Assembly (NCBI GenBank): GCA_002224055.1
Contig: AZLU01000352.1
Location: forward strand, 1-28,272
Direction: 5' to 3'
DNA from: Pezizomycotina sp. ARF18
Lineage: Eukaryota > Ascomycota
DNA: 28,272 bases
Shown: positions 1 to 10,060 of the stretch, piece after piece
Layout of the letters: every line of letters begins with the position of its first letter
Position numbering within the stretch: the stretch's first letter is position 1
Notes under the pieces: model-generated
What the model was told of the DNA's origin: nothing
Database searches by the model: none
Seen by the model: only the letters and a program-made list of their open reading frames with translations
Program-made: the position numbers and the translations under genes

Positions 1-513
1 AACACATCTGCTACATTTCCCTCCCCGTCCACAACTACGACTTGACGATCCAACAACATATAACGCACGCCTTCCTGTCATTCCTTTTTATCCTTCGGCA
101 CATCCCGTAGTAACCTTTCCAGGAAATATCCGCCCACCCGAAGGTTCCGTAAAGCATTTACACTTGCTGTAAAGTAGGACGAGCAGGGCTGACCCTCCCC
201 AGCTAACAGGGCCGCCAAGGTGTCCATCGTAGTTCTCACGATCGGCGGGGGTATTCGGGACAATCCCGTCTGTTTGTCTCGATATATAATGCGGTAACCC
301 GCAATAACCTTCGATTTGACGCTCGGGGGAAGGAGGGAGAGGCAGTCTCGTCCATGGTGTTTTGGCCAGAGACTACATGTTATGACAGAAGCGGAATCGG
401 AGGTAGATGATGATGACTCTTCAGAGGCCAGTGAACAGAATACAATGTTGATTCGACGTGGAGAGAGTGCCAGCGTCGATACCATCCATGACGGTGTGTG
501 CTGTTTCCTTCAT
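1..513 (-). CDS. Unrecognised protein, partial, runs off the left edge
   Basis: I do not recognise this gene. A likely ATG is at 513. The first 30 codons or so are followed by a frame break near 425-440, then a Ser/Glu/Asp-rich low-complexity segment, then about 90 residues of ordinary globular-looking sequence (PSVKSKVIAGYRIIYRDK, then LAALLAGEGQPC, then NLRVGGYFLERLL). An in-frame TGA lies at about 76-78. Beyond it the same frame stays open to the window edge and still looks coding (GVRYMLLDRQVVVVDGEG), so the stop may be a nonsense change or an error, for example at a Trp codon. The gene lies downstream of the zinc cluster/ankyrin gene on the same strand, about 560 bases away. Function cannot be assigned. 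Confidence 0.5.
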
Positions 514-1077
514 TGTCGTACCATCGCGTTATGGTTGTAAAACTTAACATCTGGTCCTCCATCTAAATTCTAAGGATTCTATGAAAGAGTCGCGATGTCT
601 GAGTCTCCTATGGAAGAATCATAGAATCTCGGGGTTTTCGAGTTTCTTTAAGTTTTATCGCGACGGATGACACGTAAAGCGGAGTAGCAAAAAGGGTTGA
701 GAGCCTTGTCCAGCCCACAAGTCTTGGAGGTTGGTATCTACTCGCGGGGCTAGACTCTGGGGTTGTGGACTAACCGCTGTAACCGACTGAAAACTTACAA
801 TCTTTTCGAGAATAGTCCGCTCCGCGTTGTATTTCACGATAGATTGTCTCGCACTTAGATATATAAACCCTTTAGATAATGATATACCATGTGATCCGCT
901 ATTATTGAAATAGCAAAACATCTAACGGCGGAAAGGAAATCATAAGCGATTACTGAGAGGGTTTAGATCGTAACAAATAGTAGTTATAGACCCCTTTGAA
1001 GATATTATACGTTGGGATGAATTCTCAAGTGATGCTATATACGAAAATGTTTTTAGAATGTAAGAAAACGCTCTTCT
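514..1077. other. Intergenic stretch, no supported gene
   Basis: This is AT-rich spacer between two minus-strand genes. It holds one minus-strand open frame (655-921) without family resemblance or splice context. It probably contains the 3' end of the ankyrin gene and the promoter of the gene to its left. I see no repeat or RNA gene. Confidence 0.5.
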
Positions 1078-4074
1078 TTAATATCGATAGTGCTCTAGTA
1101 ACCAGCCAGGTCTAATTGTAGTGTAGCTGGTACGCCACTCAAAGTGAAAGAACAGGGACATCGAGACTCCAACGTGCTTGTCTAAATTTTCAAGTGCGTT
1201 CAATATTTCCCTGTTTTTCCGACTCGGATTCCGGGCCACATCCACCGCGTCTCCCGTAAGAGTTCATGATTTGCGTTGATGCTCCTCTTTGATACAGAAA
1301 GAATAGGAACGGGTTTTTTGCAACCTTGAATATCCCAAAGGTTCTCTGATTTCTAGCAGAACGTGCAAGGGGTCTGGCCATTATATCCCTGATGGTTGAC
1401 CATACCTGGAGACATGCGGTCAGCAGCATCCCGAGGGATTGCATGAGTGAAGCGGGACTCTCGAAGGACTAGAGTGTACGAAAAGCTTGCGTAACATCTG
1501 GTGGAGAGCGGTGTTGCAAGAGTAGTCGACTGCGTCCGCGTCTACGCCGCCGTCCAGAAGGCATTTAACCACTTCGGCTGAGCAGCAAATCGCTGCTGGC
1601 GGCTGCGTGAAGCGCCGTGGACCTCCATTTGTCCCTGCACCTGACATCCGCTCCGCGGTCGATGAGGAACTTCATACACGCGACGGTCGCCTCTGTCCGC
1701 AGCGATTATAAGCGCCGTTTGGTCATCATTTCGGGTGATACACTGTCGATGGAAACACCGCGGTCCAAGAGCATTTCCATGACGTCGATCCTCCAGCCTC
1801 TGCAGCGTGGATGAGAGCGTCGCTACCACCATCGACAATGCTTGCGTCGTGTGCGCATTAACATTTTCAAAAATCCAAGGTTTCCCCCTGGGCCGCCTTA
1901 GCACTGAAATCGAATGCTGTTGATCGTCGAACTCTGCGGTATGTAATGGCGCGCCCCGCTTCATCGAGGGCTTCGGCCAGCCCTACGTTTCCATAGATAG
2001 CGATTCCTTGAATAATGATATATTATTTTCCGATTCCAATCCAACATCCGAGGAAGAGCCTTATCGAGAACAGAAGAACCCCAGTTGTCGATAGCGTGTT
2101 GGAAAGGTCCGTCCCGGTCTTCAAGTTCGAGTTCCTTTGAAATTCACATAACGACCATCAATGCTAAGCGGCATCACTACGGCCATTCCATCCTGCTGGC
2201 TCTCGAGAATCTCCGTCGGTGAACATCGAAAAGGACGCCGTAGTCGAGCAAGATTTGTATGCACTCCCACTGGCCCTTCTCCATCGCAATATCAAGCGCC
2301 GACTGTAGTTCGAGCAAAGCATCAGTACGATCTGGCCGCGTTGTGGCGTAGTGCTCGCACAAAAATTGTAAAGCGTCAGTGGCGCCGATGGAAGCCGCTA
2401 AAAACTACTTCCCGATGAGTAACTAGGTGTCTGTCGTCTTGGAGGAGGGCCTGGAGAACAGAAACCTCTTTCATTCCGAGGATCTGGGCCGCCATCAGTC
2501 GCCGCTTCCATTCGGTGATTCAGTATTTGCTTGACATAGTCGAGTAAATACCGCGCTCGCTGCTCTCGCTCGAATCTAAGAGGTTGAGATGATACACAAG
2601 CTGTAAAGTGGTCCAGTACCTTACCTCCGAGCCATGGCCGGCTCCGAGGTTCGCACTATACAAACATCGTGGGCGCGAAATTTCATACAGTATGCCTCGT
2701 GATTTGTCCTGATGTTCGACAAACAGCTGCCGTCGGGGTTGTAGGCATTCCCGGCAGTACATCAAAAACATCTGAGCTGTAGGATTTGTCGGTTGATATG
2801 GGCAGTCATGAAGGCTTAGACCGTACATATCCGCTTCATATCTTCCACACCTACCTTCAAGAAGGTATACACAGCGAACGCGCATCCCGTCCTAGCTGCG
2901 AGATGGAGCGCGTTTTCGCCGAAAATATGCGAAAAACTTGATATTTCCCGGCGGTGTATTTCCGTCAAAGTCTTCAACAGAGATGGAAGTTTAGGAAACA
3001 GCCGTGATGGAACGGCCAAAGGTGAAAGCATCTGATGTTCAAGCCTGTCAGACCGCAGAACTTCATGAGACGCTCGGTACCCCGCGCATAGTTATCGTAG
3101 CCGCTCGGATGGCTTCTTTGTACAAAGGGGGTAATCTTGTTCTTCAGCTTCAACTTCCGATTCGCTTGTTTCACTACCAGCGGATGCAGTCCCGTCTTGC
3201 TTATTGAATATTGCTGTTGGAATCTCTGTAAGATCTTGCCGCGTATGATCTGAGCATGGAATACAGCCCCAGCGAGTGCCCTCTCCAGTGCTTCCTTAAG
3301 AAGCCTCTCTTTATCTTCCGACATACATCTCTCCGCTCGATTATTCCAACTGTGCCAGAACCAGTTCTCGGAGCATCGTCATTCAGATCATCAATCAGCG
3401 GTGTAGTGGCGATGTGAATAAAGGTATCTCGCATCGCTATAGTAACCGGCATCGAGAAGATTATTAACGGCTTCGTCAAGATCTCGAACGACTTTCACTG
3501 CGCAGCAACCAAACACCTGAGCCTGAGCCGAAAGAGATTTTTTGGAGGCCTTAACGGAAAGTTGTGGATAGTTTGGTGCCAGGTCGTCGAGATATAAACG
3601 GAGAAGCGAGGAGATCTATAGTTTCGAACCTAGACAAGAAGAGGAGATTTAGTGCTTATACGGGTATAATAAAGAACTGCGACAAACAGGTGCTTCAATG
3701 AATCTGATCATGATTTCAACGGAGAGAAAACATTGAGATATGCAGGGTTGCTTGTTTCACGATGCGGCTCACAATCTCTATTATCCTTCCTTGCAATTCT
3801 GGCAGCCGGATGAACGGGTTGCTTCCTCTTGTGGTCTGGATCCTGAGACGGTAGGAAGCTAGCGGAACATTCAAACTCGTACTGGACGCAAACGATTGCA
3901 CCGCTGACCCGGCCACATCCTGTTTACGGTAAGCACTGCTATCGTTAGTTCAACCCTATCACAAAATACTGGGGATGGATGGGGAGTAAACCCTTACCCC
4001 CTGTTTATCACGACGACATTGGCTGCATTTCGGAACACTTGCCCGCGTCTTTTCTTCTTTTCCTTTGGCATCAT
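1078..4074 (-). CDS. Zn2Cys6 zinc cluster protein continuing into ankyrin repeats (frame-broken)
   Basis: The probable start is the ATG at 4074, giving a basic N-terminus (MMPKEKKKRR). About 15 codons later comes the first half of a Zn2Cys6 binuclear cluster (KCSQCRRDKQ, 4001-4030). A roughly 62-base intron (3936-3997, GTAAGG donor, CTAAC branch) splits the cluster, and the remaining cysteines lie at 3865-3940 around CLP, RCN and FECS. After a second likely intron ending near 3612, coding continues (LRLYLDDLAPNYPQLSVKA, then LDEAVNNLLDAGYYSDARYL) into a basic helical region and then ankyrin units. These include GENALHLAARTG (2882-2920), TALIIAADRGD (about 1700-1730), VVKCLLDGGVDAD (about 1540-1585) and GQTPLHVLLE (1352-1380). 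The last frame stops at 1078. At least ten frame changes occur. Zinc clusters of this type bind DNA and ankyrin repeats bind proteins, so a regulatory role is inferred. Two adjacent genes rather than one fusion is the main alternative. Confidence 0.75.
3936..3997 (-). other. Intron inside the zinc cluster coding sequence
   Basis: The donor GTAAGG lies directly after the codons for CRRDKQ. The acceptor CAG lies directly before a Cys-Leu-Pro coding stretch. A CTAAC branch motif sits about 8 bases before the acceptor. Removing the intron places the third cluster cysteine at the spacing expected after CxxC-x6, apart from small frame breaks. Confidence 0.6.
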
Positions 4075-4805
4075 AATTGTTCGTTGGTCCTCTTGCTAGG
4101 ATAGCGGATGCGATAGGTGGACAGCTTTGGGCAGTGGTAGTAAGGATTCCAGAGATGAAGAATCGCGATTATGGTGAGAAAAAAGGGAAACTTGCGGCAT
4201 ATGGATAGCGGAGGGGGTTGAACTTGAAGAATCAAAATAAAGAAGAGGGAGAACACGGCTTTAAAACAACCAGGCGGCTAGATGCGAAAGTGTGTTGCGA
4301 ACAAACGAGGCTGGTGAAATACAGCCAATCGTATCAATGGTCTTGTCATGCGAAGGATGGTGCGAAAAAGCAACTATGGAATCCACCCGTGCGAAGCTGG
4401 CATGCGAAAAGCAACTGAGCAAGATATTAATAGGATAACTCTGGCTAACATATTATCAGCAGCATGGGTTTGCTGGTTTCTGTCAACAGGATATGATGCT
4501 CCAGACAGTAAAGGATGTACATAGTCCGCAATCTCTTGGATTGCAATAAATTTCATCTTGAAAAACGATAGTTCCCAGAACAAAGCCTTCATTACTTATT
4601 TATATTTCGCCTGGAAGCAGACTTGAACGCAAAGTCACAAAATAAATAAGTATTAGTTACGACATGATGAGGGAGCTAAAAACAACCTAAGAGATGCTGC
4701 CATATGTGTAAAGAAAATAAATCGAGAACGCTAAGCAGAAGAACTATTCGTGAACCCGAGGAATCCTATGGTACAGTTGACGAAGAAGAACTAATATCTA
4801 CAGTT
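4075..4805. other. Intergenic stretch, no supported gene
   Basis: This should hold the promoter of the zinc cluster/ankyrin gene (next to 4075) and the 3' region of the Kelch gene (next to 4805). Short open frames occur on both strands (for example 4374-4592 minus). None has a signal peptide, a motif or a splice pattern I trust. Confidence 0.5.
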
Positions 4806-6598
4806 TCAGCCCTGTAGCTCCGCTACAGGTCTCAGCATATCCGGAGAGGTGGCTTCGTGAGTTGGCAACTCCACCGGCGGTGCATGCTCCTCATCGCGTA
4901 TGGGCACCTTCGCATACCGCTCCTTGCCGGTCGCAAATGAGCCAGGCACAGAGTTTCCATGCACTTCATTAACCGCGTTTCCTTCAAGCTCCATAGTCCA
5001 GCAGCAGGTGGTATCTTTGAAGAACTATTCCCTTTCTTGTTCTTCCGCCGTCTCCAGAAGAAGAATCCTAGACCTATTATTGCTAATATCGCAAATGAGA
5101 CCAACTACTCCGCCCGCTATTGCGCCGGTATGTCTTTTCTTTGCTGACGATGGCGTAGACCTCTCGGCAGCCGCGGAATACCTCATCTAAGCCGGGCGTG
5201 AATCCTCCGGAAGGCTTGTTTCCCGTCTGGTCAACGCCGGATTGCAACGAGAAGTCGGCGTCGAGTATGTCCTCTTCGAATTCCCGGCGGCGCGGTATAC
5301 GGTACGAAGTCGTCCTGTACGTCGAAGAACGATAATAGCGGAGTAGTACTCCGATTGAAATTGCTACCGGTACCAGTCGTCGGATATCGACGAAGCCGTA
5401 AAACACGTCGTTCATCATAAGCACGATCGAGCATTTCCCGAACACGCGTCATTGCCGCTCCATATCCGCGTCCATGTAAAACTTGGTATCGAAAGTGCCC
5501 AAAAGTCGTCTTTAGCCGCGAATGTTGTCGTGATGCCGTGTGATTGGTCTAGGCCGCCGTAAAAGAATATCTCCCAGTTCTGAACGCCAGGTTGCGATCC
5601 GGCACGGCGAGGAGTTGCTGTGCAGAAATCCTGCCGGCGCCGGGAATGCCACCCGAGGGAGATGCAGGATTCGCGGCCGTCGTTTGCGTGTACCATTTTT
5701 CCGTCGCGATGTCGAATATGCAACTTTGTTCATCTGTACGGGTTCTGTAGTTGTGCTTTTCTGAACCGCGCCACCCATCGCGATCAGCATCCCCTTTTCT
5801 CCTGCTGGAACCCATACATACTTTGCCCACCCAATTTGAGCCGGTCGGCGCTAATGTCCCTGCTCCGCTACCAGGGTAACTCCCGCTCTCTCCGCTTTTT
5901 GGATGGAACCATAGTAGTTTACTCTCCCTCCGCCAGCATCGGTCGCGTTCGAGCTTCCTCCCAACCACCATACCCTCCGTCCCGCCGACAGTGCTGCCGC
6001 CGAATTCCGCTTTGAAATCGTTGGGATTGTCACGTTCACGGCGCTGAACCGTGATGTCGATTTTGGCCCGGCAGAACCGCTGCCATCTTCCCCCGTGAAC
6101 GTCATATATCTCCCCGCGATCCGTCTTCCAGCCACCGCCGACCGAAACAAGCGCACCAAAACCTACACCTATACCCGACGTTTTAGGTAACGATAATACA
6201 GCGCCGTATTCTGATGTCTGCCCAGGTCCACTCGACGGGTTATTGTACACCGTTGTTCTTGCAGGAGTTGTTATACGACGCGACTTGCGCTCCCCAGGGT
6301 TTGTTCAGAGAAATCTTGAATAATCTATCGTCTGAAATGTAAAAAGTGTTAGAGTAACTTGAATGAAAAGCGGAATCGAAGCGATAACTGAAACTTACTC
6401 GGCGCCCATCCGTTCGATAACCAGTTTATACTCCTTATATTGCGTTAAAGTCGTTTTTCGTGTAGTAATACCGCCCTGAATGTATAGCGCCTCGCCATCT
6501 GTACCGTTGAGGTAGGCCATGCCGTAGCCCCTCATCAGGCGTAGCCTGAGGAGGTCATTGGCTTGCGGGTCGTTGACCATATCGTTGCTTGCTCTTTA
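4806..6598 (-). CDS. Kelch-repeat protein with a C-terminal transmembrane helix (frame-broken)
   Basis: Kelch-like blades are visible across several frames: GEALYIQGG (about 6475-6500), a strand followed by RVWWLGGSSNATDAGGG (about 5920-5985), VCIFDIATEKWYTQTTAAN (5660-5720) and IFFYGGLDQSHG followed by FWALSIPSFTWTRIW (5470-5580). An intron at about 6339-6404 has a GTAAGT donor and a TTTCAG acceptor. Near 5045-5125 comes a glycine and aliphatic-rich membrane helix (FAILAIIGLGFFFW) followed at once by the stop-transfer RRRKNKKG. The acidic and proline-rich tail ends at 4806. This layout (luminal or extracellular propeller, one helix, short cytosolic tail) is common in fungal Kelch proteins of unknown function. 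Breaks include an extra T in a TTT run at 5093-5095 and a shift near 4990. The N-terminus and signal peptide were not found, so the upper boundary is approximate. Confidence 0.8.
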
Positions 6599-6965
6599 GC
6601 TGATGATCCCTCATACACAGCTTTTGTATCGTTCGCTTTTCGATATTTTCAGCGTCAAGTTGACGATTACGACGGTCGTTTCGATCGTTCTTCAAGAATG
6701 GGCAGGAATGTCCTCTTCCTTTGGATACGATATCAGGTCGACAGCGATATTTGTTTAGAAATTCTTCCTGAAAGACGAGTTTTCAAAAAAGGGGGCTAAT
6801 TCTTATTTATTAGCCGTTGAGTGGATAAGGTGCAGTCCTCCCAGTGATCTACAATCACACAAGGTGAAAAAAACTTGAACTAGCGAGGGGTTTCGTCGGT
6901 GATATAACGTTCCGAAATTGAATCAATATCTCAGCGAGGCGCTTCAATTGGCTTATAAGTTATAA
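6599..6965. other. Region upstream of the Kelch gene, no supported gene
   Basis: This probably contains the missing first exon and the promoter of the Kelch gene. The plus-strand open frame at 6563-6799 overlaps the Kelch coding end antisense and shows no family signal. A run of six A and four G at 6785-6797 is the only simple-sequence feature. Confidence 0.4.
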
Positions 6966-7321
6966 TCCTTCTGTAAGCCTCTGAGACCTTCCAAGGCTGC
7001 CGGAGCGCCAGGGATTCTTTTATAAACTGCAAAGAACATCACGGCGATGACGGTCATTGCGCATGCAAGATGCTGGCAGATTGGACTTCAGTGAGAAAGA
7101 TTTCCATTTTTAATCCATTAAGGCACGGAATGGGCGAGCCAACAGGATTGAAGGCTCTTTGTGCTAGCTTCTTGAAAGAGTATGGCTTCAGATGGTTCTT
7201 CCTTGGAGCTTGAACTGCATGTCAGCAAGGCACCGGGATCATTGGGTTGATCGTTGCCCGCCCCAGCTAAGAGAGCCGTAGCGATCATCGAATGTCCTTG
7301 ATTCGTGACAAATCGTGGCAA
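6966..7321 (-). pseudogene. Unidentified coding remnant
   Basis: I do not recognise this. An ATG-initiated frame at 7321 encodes a 67-residue peptide with a GNDQPNDPGALL segment. A different frame then gives FNPVGSPIPCLNGLKMEIF, and a third ends with FFAVYKRIPGAPAALEGLRG and a stop near 6966. The codon content looks coding, and two shifts join the pieces. It may be a short separate gene or a fragment of something larger. It lies between the Kelch and PhoD-like genes on the same strand. Confidence 0.3.
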
Positions 7322-7584
7322 TAATAATAGAACTGATTAGCCTCCTCTTCTATTATTATTACCCCGTCTATTCTGGCCAGAACGTGAAACGGGTCTCTCG
7401 GTTTCACGTTTATACGCTTTCCGCGAAGAAACGAATAGAATTTGTTTATCTAACTTTACGAGTTATCTATCTATTCAGATCAGCGGTTAATTGTAATTCT
7501 ATTCCAAATAAGGAAACTCCAATAATCTATCTATCGCTGACATTAATTTCATAACTTCATGAACAGTGGCCAAACACCTCGGAT

Positions 7585-9480
7585 TCACGATGGCGGTGGA
7601 ACAACTTTCCCTCCTCTCAGTGACCCATTCTTGACGGTTCCACCTTTCACGACCGTCTTTTTCCCTTGGCCGTTATCGTACCTCTTAAGTTTGTTCGCAC
7701 CGCTCTCAACCACAAACTCCGCTTCCAATATCTCATCGCAATTCCTGGCCTGGATATCCTTAAAACCATAATACCCTCGCCGTCGCCTTTTCTTTGGTCA
7801 TCTCAAGCTCGAAAATAGCCACTCCAGAGCATCTCACTCCACTGAATCTCCCCGTTAAGCTTAATAACTTGTTCTTCCTGTTTATTACACCCTTCCAGAT
7901 CCCCATTCAGGCAAATTTTCGTCGGCGGCGCGGCGGACTAGAAACGGCCGTACCAGCGAATTCAACACCTAGTGCTCCGTCTCCCGTAACAGAGTCGTGC
8001 GGCTTCTCGTCTAGCTAAACCAAATCTAAGACGTAATTCGCGTGACCTTCGCCGGCAATGACGATGGTATTAGAGATATTCTTAGAGTAAATATGGTCGT
8101 ACGTCCTGTTGCGGTTGGCGCGGTATGCGTCCCAGGCGTCCATGTCGAAGGCGTGACCGTCGTCGGTGCTTTGATCGACGGGTTGAAGAAAGTCAGCGCG
8201 CCGACCACGTGCCGGGCCGCGCCGCGATCAGAGGATTCTGTGAGAGTATTGCAGAACCACGATTCTTGCTTATACCCCATCATCTAATGCTCAGGCGTCT
8301 TAGTAACTATGCTCTGGGGGATACAGTGGGTTAATGGAACATGAATCCTTACGCTTCTAGACTCGTCGTCCTTGATTGACTCGATGTTTTCCGTATTGTT
8401 ATACAGCGTCGTGATATCCTACATGTGCAGGAGATGAATATTAGCGACCGGACTATTCCATTCAAATTCATAAGCGTTTAATCCGATACTTATTGAATTC
8501 CTCCAGATACGAAGATAATCATCCATGTCCACCTGCCTAAGCGGCATCCACTCAAAGTACGCACGAACAACGTTAGCCTTTATGGCTCCGGGCTGTTATT
8601 ACCATAGCGCATAAATGATTCCTCATCGTTGTACGTGTCCGCCGCGCCATCTTTCCACGTATATCCGCGACCTGTTTTAGTGCGTTAGTAACCATGGTTA
8701 TTATGCTATGTAGGGAACGCTTTCGTACCGTGATCGTCCCGGGTGGTAATTCATGCAAAAAGTTTATGGTTGTCATTTATTTCTTTATCCGAGCGATACT
8801 GCGCGATCCTCATGCGGAAGTCCGCAGAGACGTGAGGTACTTCTTATCCGGTTGTGGAATCCACCGATGGCGGTACCATTGCCGTAGTCGCCGTTTTAGT
8901 ATTCTTAGATGTAATCTCCTAGGTGTACAACATATCTTTCTTGACAACAGATCCCATCGCGTTGAAGAACCGAAAGCTTCGCGCGTGATGCGGTCTAGGG
9001 GAGGAGAGAAAATAGAAGGCACATACGGAGATTCGTGCAAGAGTAAACCGTGACCGTAACGTTCTCAAACTTATCGTCTGCTGGAAGTGTCTTCGCCGAC
9101 CAATGGGCGAACTCTTTGAAGCGCTCCCGCAAACAAAGAATTGGTAATAATACGTTGTCCAGGGGTTTAGGTTCTTCGCTTCAGCCTACGATGTTCACTG
9201 ATCAGCTTCATTGCTCGGCTATTGAATCCGACTAGCAGTACATGCAGGGTACGAACCTTAATAGTATAATCCACGTCGCTCGTGGTATGCACCATCCCTT
9301 TTCGACTACGTTCTTGAAATCTTTGTCCGTCGCGACTTGATAATCGAGACATACCTTCTTCGTAGAGACGTGTACTGAAGCGCCCAATTCTTCGAATATA
9401 CCGGCTCTGAACTGATGTTTGGATACGAGGATATTGAACGTGAGTTTGGAAGGCTCACAAATAATGTTGAGGTATAGTTG
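7585..9480 (-). pseudogene. PhoD-like alkaline phosphatase (metallophosphoesterase), decayed
   Basis: Order and motifs match fungal PhoD-like phosphatases, which are secreted metallophosphoesterases that release phosphate from esters. From N to C they are: YQVATDKDFKNVVEKG (9296-9345); a DVDYTIKV strand; a block matching the GDYIYEY...GDYGNGTA region (8860-8910); YFEWMPLRQVDMDD (8520-8562); NTLTESSDRGA (8215-8255); DAWDAYRANRNRTYDHIYSK (8080-8145); then TIVIAGEGHANYV (8030-8075); and a C-terminal tail ending at a TGA at 7585. The family motif at the last metal site is GDSH as I recall it, so GEGH here would alter two residues. Soon after it, an in-frame TAG (8015-8017) replaces what is usually Trp in DLVWLDE. 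Many frameshifts occur as well. Unlike its neighbours it therefore shows substitutions and a nonsense codon, which supports a genuine pseudogene. Confidence 0.8.
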
Positions 9481-9489
9481 TAATTCATA

Positions 9490-9795
9490 CCTTGGAGATA
9501 TTCAGGGCTGAACCATCGCACGTCGCGGCTGAGCGAGTTCAGACCTTTTGATAGATATCTTCTGCAGAACTCCATTGCTGACCCGCAATCTCCAAATGCA
9601 GTCGTTCCCACATGAGTCCTCTTGTTCAACGGGCGTTGACCTTGACATCTATCTGCTTCAAGTTCTCCAGCTCCGCTATTATAGAGGATGGCATATAAGA
9701 GCTCTAAGATGGAGTCGCAATTCTGAGAATAGTCATGCAGAATTCAAGATCCCAGGTAAAATACGGGGACTCGTAGTGGATCAGTTGCTTTTTTA
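9490..9795 (-). pseudogene. Coding-like remnant upstream of the phosphatase
   Basis: Minus-strand frames here look like protein: LIHYESPYFTWDLEFCMTIL near 9725-9790, then ELENLKQIDVKVNA and TRGLMWERLHLEIAGQQW near 9565-9685, in different phases. It could be the N-terminal part of the PhoD-like gene or an unrelated gene fragment. I recognise no domain. A splice-like GTATG follows at about 9490. Confidence 0.3.
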
Positions 9796-10060
9796 AGAAC
9801 TCAAAGTATGTACAATAGAATGAATGATAGCGCAACTAACAAGAAACATAAAACTGTTGAAGATGAATGGAATCTAACCGTCCCAAACCAAAATACTATA
9901 TGGACCGACCTGCCAAAGAATCGCGAAATATTGAATGTATAATAACCAAGAGAACAAGGGAAAGATGTATTTACAACGAAAGAGGGGATAGAGTCATGCA
10001 CTGAACCACTGGGGGTTACTGTTGTCCCTCGCCAATAAAGCTAATGGACTGTTTCTGCTT
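9796..10060. other. Intergenic stretch, no supported gene
   Basis: Short AT-rich spacer that should contain the P450 3' end. One minus-strand open frame (9801-10001) is hydrophobic by composition only. Confidence 0.4.

Noticed and set aside
5540-6015. Plus-strand open frames across the Kelch gene
   Set aside because: Shadows of the minus-strand Kelch gene. They lack any motif and are rich in Arg, Cys and Ser.
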